Notes under the pieces: model-generated
Told to the model about the DNA's origin: nothing
The model's input: the letters and a program-made list of their open reading frames with translations, nothing else
Database searches by the model: none
Position numbers and translations under genes: made by a program
Part shown: one piece after another, positions 45,749 through 58,931 of the stretch
Position numbering within the stretch: position 1 is the first letter of the stretch
How the letters are laid out: each line of letters opens with the position of its first letter
DNA from: Brachionus plicatilis
Taxonomy: Eukaryota; Rotifera; Eurotatoria; Ploima; Brachionidae
NCBI GenBank assembly: GCA_010279815.1
Contig: QEOQ01000663.1
Coordinates: forward strand, 642,640 to 706,639
Direction: 5' to 3'
Length of the DNA: 64,000 nucleotides

Positions 45749-47960
45749 TATTTTTTAAATGATATCTAAATGGATGGATAATAATAATGTAAGCGTTCAG
45801 TTTCGAATTAATAAGTGTTATATTAAATTTTTAAAAATTTTTTCAAAGATTATTTTCTAAAGTATTTAAATAGAAGAGTTTTTGCAGTAGTTAATTTTTC
45901 CTCCATGTTTTGTGACTAAACAATATCGGCTAGAGTATAGACAAGCGAGCTTTAAAATTCATAAAAATGTGGACTCGAATTTTTTCGTTAAGTTATACAT
46001 AACAAGTTAATTTTCTTTACTTTTTCATTTCAAACAAAAGCAATTCAAGCTATTCAAACATTATATTTTGAAAAAAATTCTAACAACCAGCAACTCATCA
46101 TTGTTACAAATTCTAAAATTTTCAAAATTATTTTAGCTTTAGCATCAAGTCTTTCTAGAAAAATAAGAAAAAATCAAACAAACTTTAACAAGTATTAGTA
46201 GATTCAAAATCACTACCAAGTTTTAACTGAATTGTGTTAGTATTTTTTCTATTTTAAATAAGCAAGTGTTATCAGCTTTAACTAAACATAGAATGTCATT
46301 TTAGCTTTTAAAAGCTAAATTTGTAGCATTGAATAAAATAGACCAAGCAAAAGCACCAAAACACATTTCTGTAGCATATGTTTTTCATATTGCTTTAAAC
46401 ACCACATGGTGGAATTTACTTTAAGTTTTAAATAGTTCGAATAGCTTTTTAAAATCTTAAGCTTACTCATTGCATCCGTGCTTGCAAGGCTAGATAGAAA
46501 AAATTACAAATATAGATAAGTGGCGAAATGGCAAAGAGGCAATATTTTGTACATTTATAAGTCCATGCTTTTTATTCAAAAAATTGTTTAAGCTAAAAAT
46601 ATTTAAAAATAGATTGGCTTTTAATTTTGTTATGGTTAATATTTAAGGATTTTTCTTTCGTTTTAAAACCGTACATGTATTAAAATATTTTTAAAAAATT
46701 TTTAGAAATTTAATGCCAAGCCTTAAGTTGATCGAATGTCTCTTTAGCTATTTTTTATGAAAGCATTTTTTTGAATATTAGGAAACAGGCTTATCAAAAT
46801 AATACATTGGACCAAACTCTAATTAAAAATTTAGAAATGTTAAACTTTTATTTATTATTTTGAATTTATTGTTGTTAACTACCATATCTAATGTTTTATT
46901 TCAGCAAAAATTTAAATTCTTACAAAAATTATTTGATATTGATATTTTCTATTTGTCAATACGCCGACGCGAGTCGTTGAAAATTCTACTAAATAATTCA
47001 AACAATTCAAAATTTCAAACAATTGTTATAACACTGTACAAAATTTAAATCAAAGTTTTAGCAGACTTTAATTTTTAAAAAAGACTGAACGTGTAGCTTT
47101 AGATGTTTTTAACGTTAGAAGGTAATTTTGACGGGTAGTACTTCGCTTTTTAAAAATTTAATTATTAGTAAGAAAAGCATAAGCTTTGCTAGTATGCTTT
47201 ATTTAAATTTTATATGCTTTATTTTGCGAAGCTTTAAAGTTTCTATAATCAAATCAAGACAATCTTTAAAAATTTTGATCTTAAAAGTTAAAACAGAAAA
47301 AATTGAAACAAATAATCTCTTCATAAATATGATTCAAAAATAAATTTTTTTAAATGTTCTTTTATTTTTAATTATAAAAATTAATTACAATTTACATTTG
47401 AATTTATGATTCGAAACAAAATATTATTTAAAATGTTATTTAAATTATAGATTCTAATTTCATTTAAAAAAATTTAAATGATTTTCTTTTCTTTATTTGA
47501 ATTTAAATTTTAAAGACTTTATTCTGGATTAATAACAAAAAAAATCAATTTTATCAAATGAAAAACAAAATTTATAAAAAAGAATAAATTTTACTAAGTC
47601 TGGTGACAATTATGTTCAAGATTACCTGTAATTTATAACTTTGCCAGTGCGAATCATGCAGATCTAAATTCGTTAAACTAAAAGCGTTAATCTAATCGTT
47701 CCGTTTAACAATTTGATGATGAAAAATGTTAATTTTTCAAAAAATGATTAAAGATAAATTTCCAATCTAAACTTAATACATTGAAAAAATTAAAATTTTT
47801 GAAATTGGAACTTTAATTGATAACTTTTAAAAGTTATATTAATTCTTTTTTAAAATTTTAGCGTATTTAATAACGCGTTCAAAAAAAAACAATCTATGGA
47901 GAATTTAAAAAATGAGAATACAATAGTACACATACCTAGTCCGATGGGACAACGTGATAA
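45749..47960. other. AT-rich intergenic DNA
   Basis: No exon or RNA gene is supported. Open frames at 46860..47048 and 47128..47343 have AT-driven composition and no recognisable pattern. Confidence 0.55.
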
Positions 47961-47964
47961 GCTC

Positions 47965-47973
47965 TATATAAAG
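47965..47973 (+). promoter_or_regulatory. Candidate TATA box
   Basis: TATATAAAG lies 57 bp before an ATG (48022) that opens a signal-peptide-like exon. Confidence 0.4.
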
Positions 47974-48021
47974 ATTTTTTGAAAAACAAAAATAAGTAGA
48001 GTATACAAAATAAAAAATTTA

Positions 48022-48070
48022 ATGGTTCAGTTTATTTCAATAATTTTATTGATATTTGTAATATTTGAAA
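48022..48070 (+). CDS. Candidate signal-peptide exon of an unresolved gene
   Basis: ATG at 48022 opens MVQFISIILLIFVIFE, a typical signal-peptide core, and runs to an A|GTAAAT donor at 48071, with a TATA box at the expected distance. Downstream, a frame from about 48620 to 48765 reads LTELEMAGRTNRADV, then STNRLLNALLTDYNA, faintly like the first helix of Cys-loop receptor subunits. I could not join the two in one phase, and no further exons are visible. It may be a gene with an unseen exon, a truncated copy, or chance. Confidence 0.35.
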
Positions 48071-49353
48071 GTAAATTTTTTCATTAAAGAGAAAAAATTT
48101 GAATCAATATATATAATTAATTAATGAGTGAATTTTATAAAAAAATGAGTGAAAAATAAACAATTTAAATTCAAATTAAATGGTACAACGTTAAAAAATT
48201 GAAATTAAAAACTTTTTTAAATAATTCAACCATAATCAGCGTGAAAGATCACATTTAGAAATTTCCTTTTTTTCTGGATAAAAAATTGAATAAAATTTTT
48301 ATTAGAAACTATTATTTTTATTATTATAATTATTTATTTTCAATTTACGCAAATTCTGGCGATGAATATAAATTAAAAAAATAGAAAATAAAATTATTAA
48401 GTAAAATATTATTACAAATTTAAAGAGTAAAAATTCTCTTTTTCTTGTTTTTTTTTCAGATAGAAATTTAAATAAATTTTAATAATTTATTATACACTCG
48501 ATTTTTTCGAGTATTTTAGATTTTATAAGAAGAGATTTAAAAAAATAGAAAAGATTACGATTAATCAGATATTATGAAATAGAAAAAAGTTAAGAAACAA
48601 AACACAAACAGACTTTACATATATTAACTGAACTTGAAATGGCAGGTAGAACTAATAGAGCTGATGTAGCTTTTACGTCAACTAATAGACTATTGAATGC
48701 ACTTTTAACTGATTATAATGCAAATTCAGCAGGAGTTGAAGTGGCAGATATACCATTAATGCATTTCTGGAATATTTATAAAATTTATTTAATAAAAAAT
48801 TATTATGACATTAAAATTTCAATTTCAATTTTTCTGTTCTTTTTGGTGAAGCAAACATACTTAAATTTAATAAAGTCAATTTTATCTCCTTTTTGTAATA
48901 ACTTAATACTGAATTAATCAATATCAGTTAATCTTTACTCACTCATTTAACTATTAAGTTGTTAAAATATTATATTAAACAACAGTGATTCTGCAATCCT
49001 ACTAAATATGATTTGTATTTTTCTATTAGAAGTTAGACTTGATCTTGCGATGAATCAAATATTCAAAAAAAGTTTTTAAAAAATGAATTGAAAATCGACT
49101 ATTTTAGATTATATTAATTAATTTAAAATAGACATTACACGAGAATATTTTTATTAAAATTAAATTTAAAATTTTTTTTATTAAAAAAATGATTATTTAT
49201 TTTCTTTAATTTTGAATTCAAATATAAAATTTAAATCTTATTAATTAAAAAAAAAGTTAAAGAATTTAATCAAATCTACATTAATATAAAAAATTCAATA
49301 AAACAATCACACATTTATTCAAAAATAAAATTTAACTTTGAGTCCATTTTCAG
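48071..49353. other. AT-rich DNA with one possible exon
   Basis: Apart from the possible exon near 48620..48765 described with the signal-peptide exon, nothing is supported. Confidence 0.45.
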
Positions 49354-52300
49354 CTAATTACTTCCTGGACTAAAGTAAGAAAGACATATCTTATCGTTAA
49401 GATCATGAAGCAAAGGATCATTTATTCGCTCGCCATCTTCATCCAACTCAGCATCATCAGACTCTAGTTTAGCTTGTTCCTCTTCATCTAAAGGTCTTCT
49501 ATTTGATATAATGATACAATTAGAACTCTTATTATTAAACAAATTCAGATATCGGGGTTTATAAATGAAGGTAACTCCACTTTTTTTGCAAGATAAGCTT
49601 AAATCAGCTTCAAAATTAATTTGATAAACAATTATACAATCGTTATAGAATAGATATAAATATGATGAATCATATTCTATTTGTAATGGAGTAAGACCAT
49701 TTCCTCTTGGCCATTTTAAAGTGGCCGATGATTGCAAAAGATTGGAGGTACTATGGGAGCCATTTGACGCAATAGATGATGAAGAGCCATTTTTTTTTGA
49801 ACAAGTTGGTAGTTGCCACTGATTGGTATTAAAATTGTATACCATAAAAATACCATAAGCCTCATAACAAAGTAAAACTGCTTCTTGTTGGCAATAGTTT
49901 GATGGCGTCAATACACACAATGCTATAGGCTGAGAATTTTGAGAATCGACCTGAAACGGAGTTGGTTGCAAGTAAGTAATGTCCATTTTGAAGAAATCTT
50001 TTCCGCATGCATAAATCAATTGATTAATGGCAAAATTATTGGTAAATTTGATGCAAAGACAAGGAGAATCGGCTTGAGTTTGAATTGTTTTTACCATTGT
50101 ATATTTATTTGTAATCTTGTTAAATAAGAGAATGTAAATAGTTTCCGGTGTAGCCACAGCCAAATACCAATATCCATTTGATTTATTTAGTTTGCATTCG
50201 AATAAGTGGCATCGATCTATATTGTGAATGTGCTCCAGTGTTACTTGCACTGATTTGGCATCATCATCTTCATCTTCGAAATCTTCATTTGATTTGTAAT
50301 CCGCATTTATTAAGCATGAATTAAGCTCATTCACGTCTATTGACAAAAATTGACGGGATTTTTTTCCGATAAAACACAATTTGCCAAATTCATTTTCGTA
50401 GTACAATTTATGTGCTGACTCTACTTTATCGATTTTTACCAATGATATATTATTACCTTAAAGAATGTTATTTGATTAAATTTTTTTAAAGTTAATTTTT
50501 TAAAAACACATCTTTAAGATAAGAAAATTGCTGCAAGTGGTTTCCTTAATCCTAAGTTTTCAATTATTTTATCAATAATTTTAAATAAAATTTTTCAAAT
50601 TGTGAAATTAAGAAAAAAACATGGTAAAAATTAAAATCATAAAATTTTTAAAATTATTTAGTGGTAAATTATTTTTTTTGTAACAAGGTGCAAAATTTAC
50701 TAATGAGTAATTTCTAAAATCTTGCTAAAATTGTCCTATATCTTTGCAAATTTCACAACACCAATATAAATTGAAATTATTAGTTTGAGTTTTAGGCAAT
50801 TTAAATATTTTACAATGACATAACACATATTTTACTTATAAAGCAATAAGATTCAATTTTTAAAAAGTTTATTTTTTGTGTAACGTTATTAATAAACAAA
50901 TTTCACAATATTCAAATCTTTTATAAAAAATTTATAGCATTAACTTTAATTCTGAAAAGAAGTGTTTTGATCCATTTTAAGTTGCCTGGATTATACCCTA
51001 AAATTATTCAAATAAAACAAAAAATTGTCTTATTTTTCCTTAATGCGTTTTTAATTAATTATTAAGTTTACATCACCTTTAAGGCGTTCATTGAAAAAAT
51101 AAACAGTTTACTATGTTAAGTTTAACTGCGCGATTAATGTTAAAAATTTTAACATAACGATCAACTTTCCATAACTATTTTAGGTTAAAATAGTTATGGA
51201 AAGTTTAAAGATATTTTAGAGGAATTTTTTTTAATTGAATTCGTTAATTGTGATTCAGCAAAATTAAAAGATATAAAACTGAAATGTAAATTGTAACTTA
51301 ATGACTATTTTGTAAGATGGATTGTAAAGAGAAAATTTTTAATACTAATGAGCACAAAATTTATTTAGGCTTATTTTACAATTAATATTCTTATTGTTTA
51401 GACTATGTTTCGTTTAAAAAGATTCAAATAACCTTTTTTGAAAAGTCTTTTTTTAATATATTATTTGATAGCAAAATTGTCAAGATGATATAATTTAGTA
51501 AACGATAACACCTTTTTTAGTTTTATTTTTAATAATAATATTTTAATCAAATATTTTTAAAAAATATTTGATTAAAATTAATGCAATTAATCGCAGAGTT
51601 TTTGCAGGGTTAAGAAATCGTTTGTAAAAACAAAAATTTACTGTTTACAAAACCATTTTTGCACAATTAGAAAAAAATTATATCGTTTTTACTTTTTGAA
51701 CCGTAATTTTTGTACTAAAATTTCACATTGCCGTTTCGTCATGAAATAAAATTTTGTTAAATTTAAAATTTTTATCTCTTAAATTTAAGTTCATATAAAA
51801 TTGCAATTATTATTATTATTATTTAAGTAAAGTTTAAGTCACATTGAAATTTATATTAAAAAAATTAAAAAATTCAAATTACAAAATAAAATTAATTTTA
51901 AAAATATTCCTAATTTTTCCAAAGAATTTACACAATTATTCATCCGAAGTCATAATTAACTTTTAATAAATTATTTAATGCGCTATTAAAAAACTCTTGA
52001 TTTATTTCCATATAATAAGATTTACTTTATAAAACAAATTTAACAGAATCTACAAGGCCCATTTTTACAAATTGTTTTTACTTTTTGTATTGTATTTTTT
52101 TTAGTAAAATTTCACATTGCCGATGAAACAACAAAAAAAAGCAAATATAAATTAAATTTACCTGGCATGCCAGAAGACTTTGGATGATTGTACGAGTTCA
52201 AGGCATACAAGCCATCATCACACGCCAGAGCAATTAAGTTATCATTTATAAAGCAATAACTATTGACCACTGTGTCACATAGCTCCAGAAACGGCTTCAA

Positions 52301-55072
52301 AACTTTGTTCAGTGTGAACATATTAAATTGATCGGAGAGAGTGCTTTTTTTTGTATTCAAAACAAGACTTGAATTAGACGCTCGTCCGACCAACAGACTG
52401 GACAACAAAGCGTCGTACCAAATATTTTTTTGATTGTAAGTGGAAAAGCCAAGCTTGACAGTGACTCGGTTGGATCCATGAAGCAAAATGATCAACGACG
52501 ACTTTTCGAAATTAATTCTATTCAGTTCGATGTCGTCATTTACTTCTTCATAAATGGATTCCATAGTGCTCGACGGAGTCATGCCACAGTTGTCTGTTCC
52601 ACCTGATGACGGCGAAGTCAACTTGCTAATCACTTTTGGATTTGTCTCAATCAAAATTTTGTCCTGGATCAAATTGATGGTGTCAAACGGCTTTTGGTTC
52701 GATCTTGTCTGATACAAGTCCAGCTTGGCCTCTTGTTGCTTCTCGTCCATTCTCAAACTCAGCCACAATTTTTTCCACTTTGAATTGGTGTCCACGTAGA
52801 CATAGTCGTTTAGAAGCACATTGCTGGCGTTTTGCGAATTGTTCAGAATTTTTTTGATGCCAGTCTTGAGCTCCAAATTGATCAGCTTGTTTATGTAATT
52901 GTTGTACTCAAGGCTAATGACCAAATAATTCACATTACAATACTTTAATGGATCGTATGAGTTGAGGTCAAATTTGGTCATTGATTTGTTTTTGGTGGCG
53001 CGATTTTTGGCACTTGACGAACAAGTCGAGTGGCATGTGAACGAGCACAGCTGACATTTGGACGCGTAGGCTATCAATGGTATCAACTTTTGGCACACGT
53101 GACAATACGTGGGACACGTGTTCAATCCGGTGATGAACACGTGTATTTGTCTTGGCTCTTTGTGTTTCTCGCCAGAGTTGTAGCTGACCACTTCCAGAGT
53201 TCGGTCGGCTTGTCTGGCAAGCTCTGAATATGTCAAATAGTTTTCGTTTAGTTCCAGTTCGATTTCTTTTATTTCGGGCTTGCTTTCGGCCTGCTTTCTG
53301 TCCGGCTTAAAGCTGGTCTTGTGCAAATTGGCCAACAGCGGGTTCACTTTTGGCTTTTTTTTGAACAAAGTTTTTATGTTGTGGTGGCCAGAGCCATTGT
53401 TTGGCTCGTCTTCTTCGCCCAGCTTTGTCTGCAAATAGTCGAGTAGCTTTTTTTGCTGCTTTATTATTGTGTCCGACACTTTTTTGTTTATGTTAAATTC
53501 GGTGAGTATTGAGCTCAATTTGGCCTCGTGGTCTTTGCTCTGGTGCTCCATTTGAGCCTTGAGATCATCTAAACTTTTGCTCAATTTCAAATTTAGGTCT
53601 ATTTCTTGGTTTAGTTCTTTTATTTTGAGCTCTAGATTGTGCCTGATTTGGTCGCTCTCGGTCTCCACATACACCTCTCGGACCACTTCTTTTTCTTTGA
53701 TCGGCTCTGTTTGGCAAATTTCATTCCGCAGCCGAACCACATTTGTCTGCGTGCCTACTACCAGCTTTGGCACTTGTTTGACCTTTGCGCCCAAAGCGTT
53801 CAATTCTTGTTCGAGCTCTTGGTTTCTGCATCTAAAGTTGTTTCGTTCCAAAGTTAAATGATCAATTTTCTGTCTGAGCTCTGTCAATGCATTGGATGGT
53901 CTGGCAGTTGCCGCTGGTTTTAACTGTTCAGCTAGTTGATCGAACTTAGCCGCCTGTTGCGCAACCATTCCGCTCTTTTCTGTTCGTTCTGTTTGTAAAC
54001 CAACATGGTTTACTTCAATTGGATGTGTCTGTGCGCTCTTGTCTGCACCACAAATTTCAGTTTGGACACAAATTTCACTCTTTTTAATATTAACTAATTT
54101 TTCTAAAAGATCTTTATTATTTTCCAATTCAGTTCGTATTTCCTCATAATCTGAAAATTTGGCTTTGAGCTTAGTTAATTCAGAATTGTAGTCACATGCT
54201 CTGAATATCCACCGGGTGAGTGTGGCCTCGATGTTGAGCGATTTTTGTCTCAAAGCTTCCAAGTCCAGTTCGAGTTCACTGACTCGCTGCGTTTTGTAGT
54301 TTAGCAGCTCGTTGAGTTTGTCAACATCGAACTCTTTTTGTTCACTGCTCGGATTTAGATCACTCTCAGCCTGTTTGTCCTGGATAAATTGTTTCAGCGT
54401 TTTGTTTAATTCGGTCAGTTCTTCGTCAATGTGTTTCATGGACATTTGATTTAGTTCTGATGTTTGCTCATTATCCGCTTGGTTTTCAAATTTGGTGTCG
54501 ACATGGTCGTGACTTTGAGCCAATTTGGGCTCGGTGTTTTGTTCGCCCAGACGCTTGGTCAGAGATTCAATTTTTTCCTCATGCGATTTCATTTGTTTCC
54601 GCATGCTTTCCAATCTTTCCTTCAGCGAACTGTTCTCTTTTTCAATTTGAACAAAGCACTCGTAGTAGGACTGCAATTGGGCACTGTGTTGGATGTTCTT
54701 TTCCTCCTCATCCTTCAGCTTGGTCTCACAGTCTTCGCTCAGTGCATTTAACAGTTCTTCTTCTTTTCTTCGAGCGATTTCTGTCAAATTTTTGACTCGT
54801 TTCCTCAATTGTTTGTTTTCGTTGGCCAACTTTTGAATGGACTTTTCATAGACGTCAAATCTGAACTTATCCGAATCAAAAGAGTCGTTTATTGACGGCG
54901 AATTGAGACAAAATGAAGAGTTTTGGTTCAAACTAGACAATATTCCGTAATTGTTGAGGCTGATGTTGTTGAGAGTGGTTGTTGTGGATGTGGTAATGGT
55001 AGCTGTGGATATGTAGTTTTCTTTGTTTTCATATTTGGATGACGACGATGGTAGCAACCAGCTTGAGTCCAT
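49354..55072 (-). CDS. CIT: Citron-like protein: coiled coil, C1, PH and CNH domains
   Basis: Two exons, 55072..52162 and 50456..49354, join in phase for about 1337 residues. After a Ser/Thr/Asn-rich start comes a long coiled coil (about 80-610), then a C1 zinc finger (about 644-690: H-VFITGLNTCPTYC, CQLC, CHSTC), a PH domain (about 710-895, with WKKLWLSLRM and KNIWYDALL), and a CNH domain from about 914 to the end, split by a 1.7-kb intron (NVLACDDGLYAL-type start, later CFIGKKSRQFLSI). This order is that of citron, the RhoA effector of the cytokinetic midbody (fly Sticky). No kinase domain is visible within 2 kb upstream, so it resembles the kinase-less citron form. The final Cys of the C1 motif seems to be missing. 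An acceptor (TATACAG) just before the ATG implies at least one more 5' exon. Confidence 0.82.
50457..52161 (-). other. Intron of the citron-like gene (1.7 kb)
   Basis: AT-rich with no nested gene. It contains the 51163..51206 hairpin and a second AT-only palindrome near 51540..51580. Confidence 0.6.
51163..51206. repeat. Hairpin with about 19-bp stem
   Basis: AACTTTCCATAACTATTTTA and its reverse complement are separated by only a few bases. It sits inside the large citron intron. Confidence 0.8.
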
Positions 55073-55096
55073 TTTTAGCTTTTTTCCTGTATACAA

Positions 55097-57258
55097 AAAA
55101 AACTAAATATTCATTTATTTATTATTTAATTTTTAAAGTAAAAGATAATCTAAATTAGAGTCTAAGTTATTTAAAATTGTTGCTCTAAAACCTTGACTTG
55201 ATATGATTAGCTAAGATAAAATTTTTTTGTTAAGTTTTTATTATGTAAAAGTATAATGTGTGTAAAAAATAGTCTTTATATAGCATCGTGTCTATTTGTT
55301 TGTTTAAACTTTTGACAGACATTTTAATCATGTGTTTTAAATAAAAATGATTCACAACTTGTTTTAACAAACCATGAAAATTGAAAAAATAACAATAGTT
55401 AATATCATATAATTTTGATAATTAAAAAAATGCTCTCAATTTTGAAAAAAATAAACATAGCTGTAATTTTAGTTAAAAGGTATTTAAAATACAAACAAAG
55501 AAGAATTCTTAATATTTCCTGAGCCACCAAATATTTAACAAATACAATATATTTATTTCTAATTTTCTTCTATTTTAGCCTATTTTATTTTTTATATATT
55601 TTTACTTATTTTTTTAATTTTTATTTTATCTTATTTAAATTTAAATTTATTTTTTTTATTTTTTTTTAATCGGAGGGAGCATTACTTCGATACAGAAAAA
55701 ACAAAAAAATAAATAAACAATTCTATGATAGATTTAATTTATTAGAATGATTTATTTTTTAGAAGATATTCTCAAGATAATCAAGCGAATTAAGGACTTA
55801 AAAAATGATCAATAATCGATAGACATGATAAAAATTCAACCAAAAAGTCGCTGTTCACAAAATTGAAAGGCATTTGACAAAACAAAAAAATTTAATAAAA
55901 TAAAAAACATGATAGCTTCAGAATTAAACAAAATCTTATATTAATTTAATTAATTTAGTTAATTCCCTTTTTTATTCCTCGACTAATATTTATTTCTTTT
56001 ATATAAATTAATTTGTAAAATTTTCTGACTTTTTTCTCAAATAGAAAAAAATGTCTTTTAAAAATAAAATTTAAGTTAATTTTTTAAAGGTGATCGCTCC
56101 ATATTCAAGCGGATTACGGATGAAAGCTGGTTATTTTTGATTTTAAAAAAAATCAAGGACTTACTTTAATCAATTTTACTAGCGGGTGTAAAATAAAAAT
56201 AGCTCAAAAGTTGAGTTTGATTAAAACTAGGCTTATCTTAGCTTAAAAAAAATAAACATTCAAGTAAGTTGAATTTTCGATAAGAAATTTGAAAAAAAAT
56301 GTCAAGTTTTGTAGTAGCTACCTGGAACGGCAAAAAATCATATGACTGTGATCCTGACAGTTGGATTGCCGTTCCAGCAAGTTTTTTTGGCGGCCTAGTT
56401 CAAGTCTAAATTATTAAAATGAAAGTCCAAGCCATGATTTTAAAGTATAAAAAAAAATTTCAAAGTCAAAGTCTGAATTTTACTTTGACTTTTAACGATA
56501 TCTGAGTCTATGAGGCTTTGAGGAAAAAAAGCCATTCTACTAAACTTTTAGTTAAACTTTTTACACATACAAACTACAAACTAGAATTCTCTCTAAATGA
56601 TATTTTTGTTCCAAATATACCGGGACAGATTTTCAACAGAAATTTTCATCAACAGTTTAATCGATCTTCATCAATTATACGATATTGAATTAGCTCAAAA
56701 ATAAACGGCTATAATAAACCATTAAATAATTCTTAAATTTTATATCTGATTTATTTAAAAAAAAAAAATATTTTTCATGAAAAATTTAAAATTTTAAAGG
56801 CTTAATTTAGTTAATTTTATCTAAAGATTTACAATAGCAGATTTTCAAAAAAATATATGTTCCATTTTTTAAAAAAGTAAAGATTATTATTGAATATAAT
56901 GAAATATTTAAAAAATTGACATTGACATATTGATTATCGATTTAAAACGAATTTTTTAAAGACTAGTCTGCTGTAGCTTTTATTATTATTATTATTATAA
57001 CTACTTGTTTTTTTTCAAAATTCGTATATTTAATGAAACATAAATCTCAATTTTCAAAGTCAAAGTTTGACTTCGACTTTTGACCAACTCTGTAAAAAAT
57101 ACTGAAAAGTTAATTTAGTTTAGCTAAAATTTTTCAAATAATTGCTTAACTTTAAAAAAAATAAGAAGAATGCAAACAATTTTTAAATTTAAGAATGCTC
57201 AATTAGACCTTATAATTGCTAGCAAAAATTTCAGATAGAAATAATTTCAAATTTTAAA
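55097..57258. other. AT-rich region upstream of the citron-like gene and NSFL1C
   Basis: Holds the promoters of two divergent genes. I searched the minus strand for kinase motifs (HRD, DFG) and saw none in a convincing setting. A hairpin at 56322..56377 and two CAAAGTCAAAGT-containing stretches (near 56462 and 57055) suggest old repeat material. Confidence 0.5.
56322..56377. repeat. 56-bp hairpin with 12-bp GC-richer ends
   Basis: CTGGAACGGCAA at 56322..56333 and TTGCCGTTCCAG at 56366..56377 are perfect reverse complements around a 32-bp loop, in a region otherwise poor in G+C. Confidence 0.75.
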
Positions 57259-58689
57259 ATGTCATCTAATATAACAGACGAAAGAATAGATAATTTTTGC
57301 GCTGTAACCGGGGCCACAAGAGACAGGGCAAGATTTTTTTTAGAAGCATCTAATGGAGACATTGAAGTAAATATTCAAAATTTTTTACAACAATTTGTAT
57401 CTTGTGTTGATAATCATGTTTTTAGAATGCGATTGGTAGCTTTTATGAAAATGGTGAAAATGACCTGATACAACCAATGGAGTCTCTACAAACTCAGGGA
57501 ATGGATGAAGGCGATGATGACGATGATGATGATGATTACGAGCCATCTTCAATATCATTTCAGAAGTCCAGTGAGCCTAAAAAAGCGACTTTACCAAGAG
57601 GTTCTGGACCAAAAATTCATACATTAAGAGACGAGGATGATGAAGAAAAACCAGATGAACAAGGCCAAGCATTTTATGCTGGTGGTTCTCAAACTAGCGG
57701 TCAACAAATTATTGGTCCTTCAAGAAACAATCCTGAAGAATTGATTAAAAATTTATTCCAAAAAGCTAAAGAGTATAATAAAATAAACGATTAGTTATGA
57801 TTTTGAATTTTTTTTTAGACATGGCGCTCAAGTGGTTGATTCTAGTGAGCAAAATAAAAGCAAAGGTCCGACCGTTTATGGCACAGGATACCGTTTGGGA
57901 ACTGGAAATGAGCCACAAGAAATTATCAGAGGCCCAGAACCACCAAAACCTCCGGTATATTTTAAGTTATTTTCAAATAAAATTTTAGGTTTTATTATTC
58001 TAATAGAAAGCTAGTGTTTTGAAATTATGGAAAAATGGATTTAATATAGATGATGGTCAATTGAGATCTTATGAAGATCCAAAAAATAAAGAATTTTTAC
58101 AAGCTATTCAAAGAGGCGAATTACCTCGAGAACTAATAAATCAGGCCCAAGGTGGTGAGGTTCAATTGGACATGCAAGATCATAGAGATGAAGATTTTGT
58201 TCCTCCTAAAAACAAATATGTACTTTACAACGATGGATATAAACTTGGAAGTCCTACTCCCAATGTTGTCTCAACTACTTCAGCAGACGAAGCTAAAAAT
58301 AACGAAGACAATGCCAAACGAGAAATCAATTTGGATGAATCAAAACCAACAACCCAAATTCAGGTTCGCTTATCAAATGGTTCAAGGTAAATAAATTCAG
58401 ATCAACTTATCTTTTTGCTAAATAAAATATTTTTTTTAAAGATTGATCATCAAAGCAAATCAAACTCATAAGATTTGTGATTTGAGAAACTATATAAATA
58501 GGTAAATTTTAAAATGGTTAGTAAATTAATTTATCTCTTATATAAATCTTAAGAGCAAGGCCAGAGTATGCTTCTCGAATTTATTCTTTAATGACATCAT
58601 TTCCGAATAAAGAGATTGCTGATGAAACTCTGAATCTAAAAGAAGCCAATCTTTTGAATGCTGTTATTATTCAAAAGCTAAAAGAATAA
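57259..58689 (+). CDS. NSFL1C: NSFL1C/p47, p97 cofactor (UBA-SEP-UBX)
   Basis: Six exons in phase: 57259..57366, 57426..57772, 57819..57954, 58007..58386, 58442..58501, 58554..58689; 388 residues (human 370). The UBA domain starts the protein ([19 protein letters not shown], then [11 protein letters not shown]). A run of eight Asp and the p47 motif [18 protein letters not shown] follow. The SEP domain has [46 protein letters not shown]. The UBX domain starts [14 protein letters not shown] and ends [31 protein letters not shown]. p47 links ubiquitinated cargo to the p97/VCP ATPase and acts in Golgi and ER membrane fusion. Its last two exons are copied in inverted orientation at 62776..63289. 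Confidence 0.94.
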
Positions 58690-58931
58690 GTCCAGAAGAA
58701 AAAATCATGTTCGAAAAATTTAAATAATCTTATTTTGTATTTAAACTTATTTTTTTTAAATTTAATCGGAAATAAATCCTTTAAAAATAAAATGCAATTA
58801 ATTCTTATTCAGAAGCAAAATTTTGAAAAATAAACATAGTTTATTAAATGAATTAAGGATAAAAGTTGAATAAAAACTAATACTTTCTTCTAAAACAAGA
58901 TAGAAATGTAAGTATAATTTTTTCTTTTAAA
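58405..58931 (+). repeat. Left arm of an inverted duplication (NSFL1C 3' end)
   Basis: This 527-bp stretch (end of intron 4, exons 5 and 6, and 240 bp beyond the stop) is repeated as reverse complement at about 62776..63289 with scattered differences. The arms flank 3.8 kb that holds the lysozyme gene and a retrotransposon end. Confidence 0.9.

Noticed and set aside
48639..48917. Complete 92-residue gene with start at 48639
   Set aside because: The C-terminal half runs into AT-rich hydrophobic sequence typical of intron read-through; only the first part looks like coding DNA.
52162..55072. Several antisense frames inside the citron-like exon (for example 54460..54795 and 53559..53861)
   Set aside because: They exist only because the long coding exon has few antisense stops; no motifs, promoters or splice logic support them.
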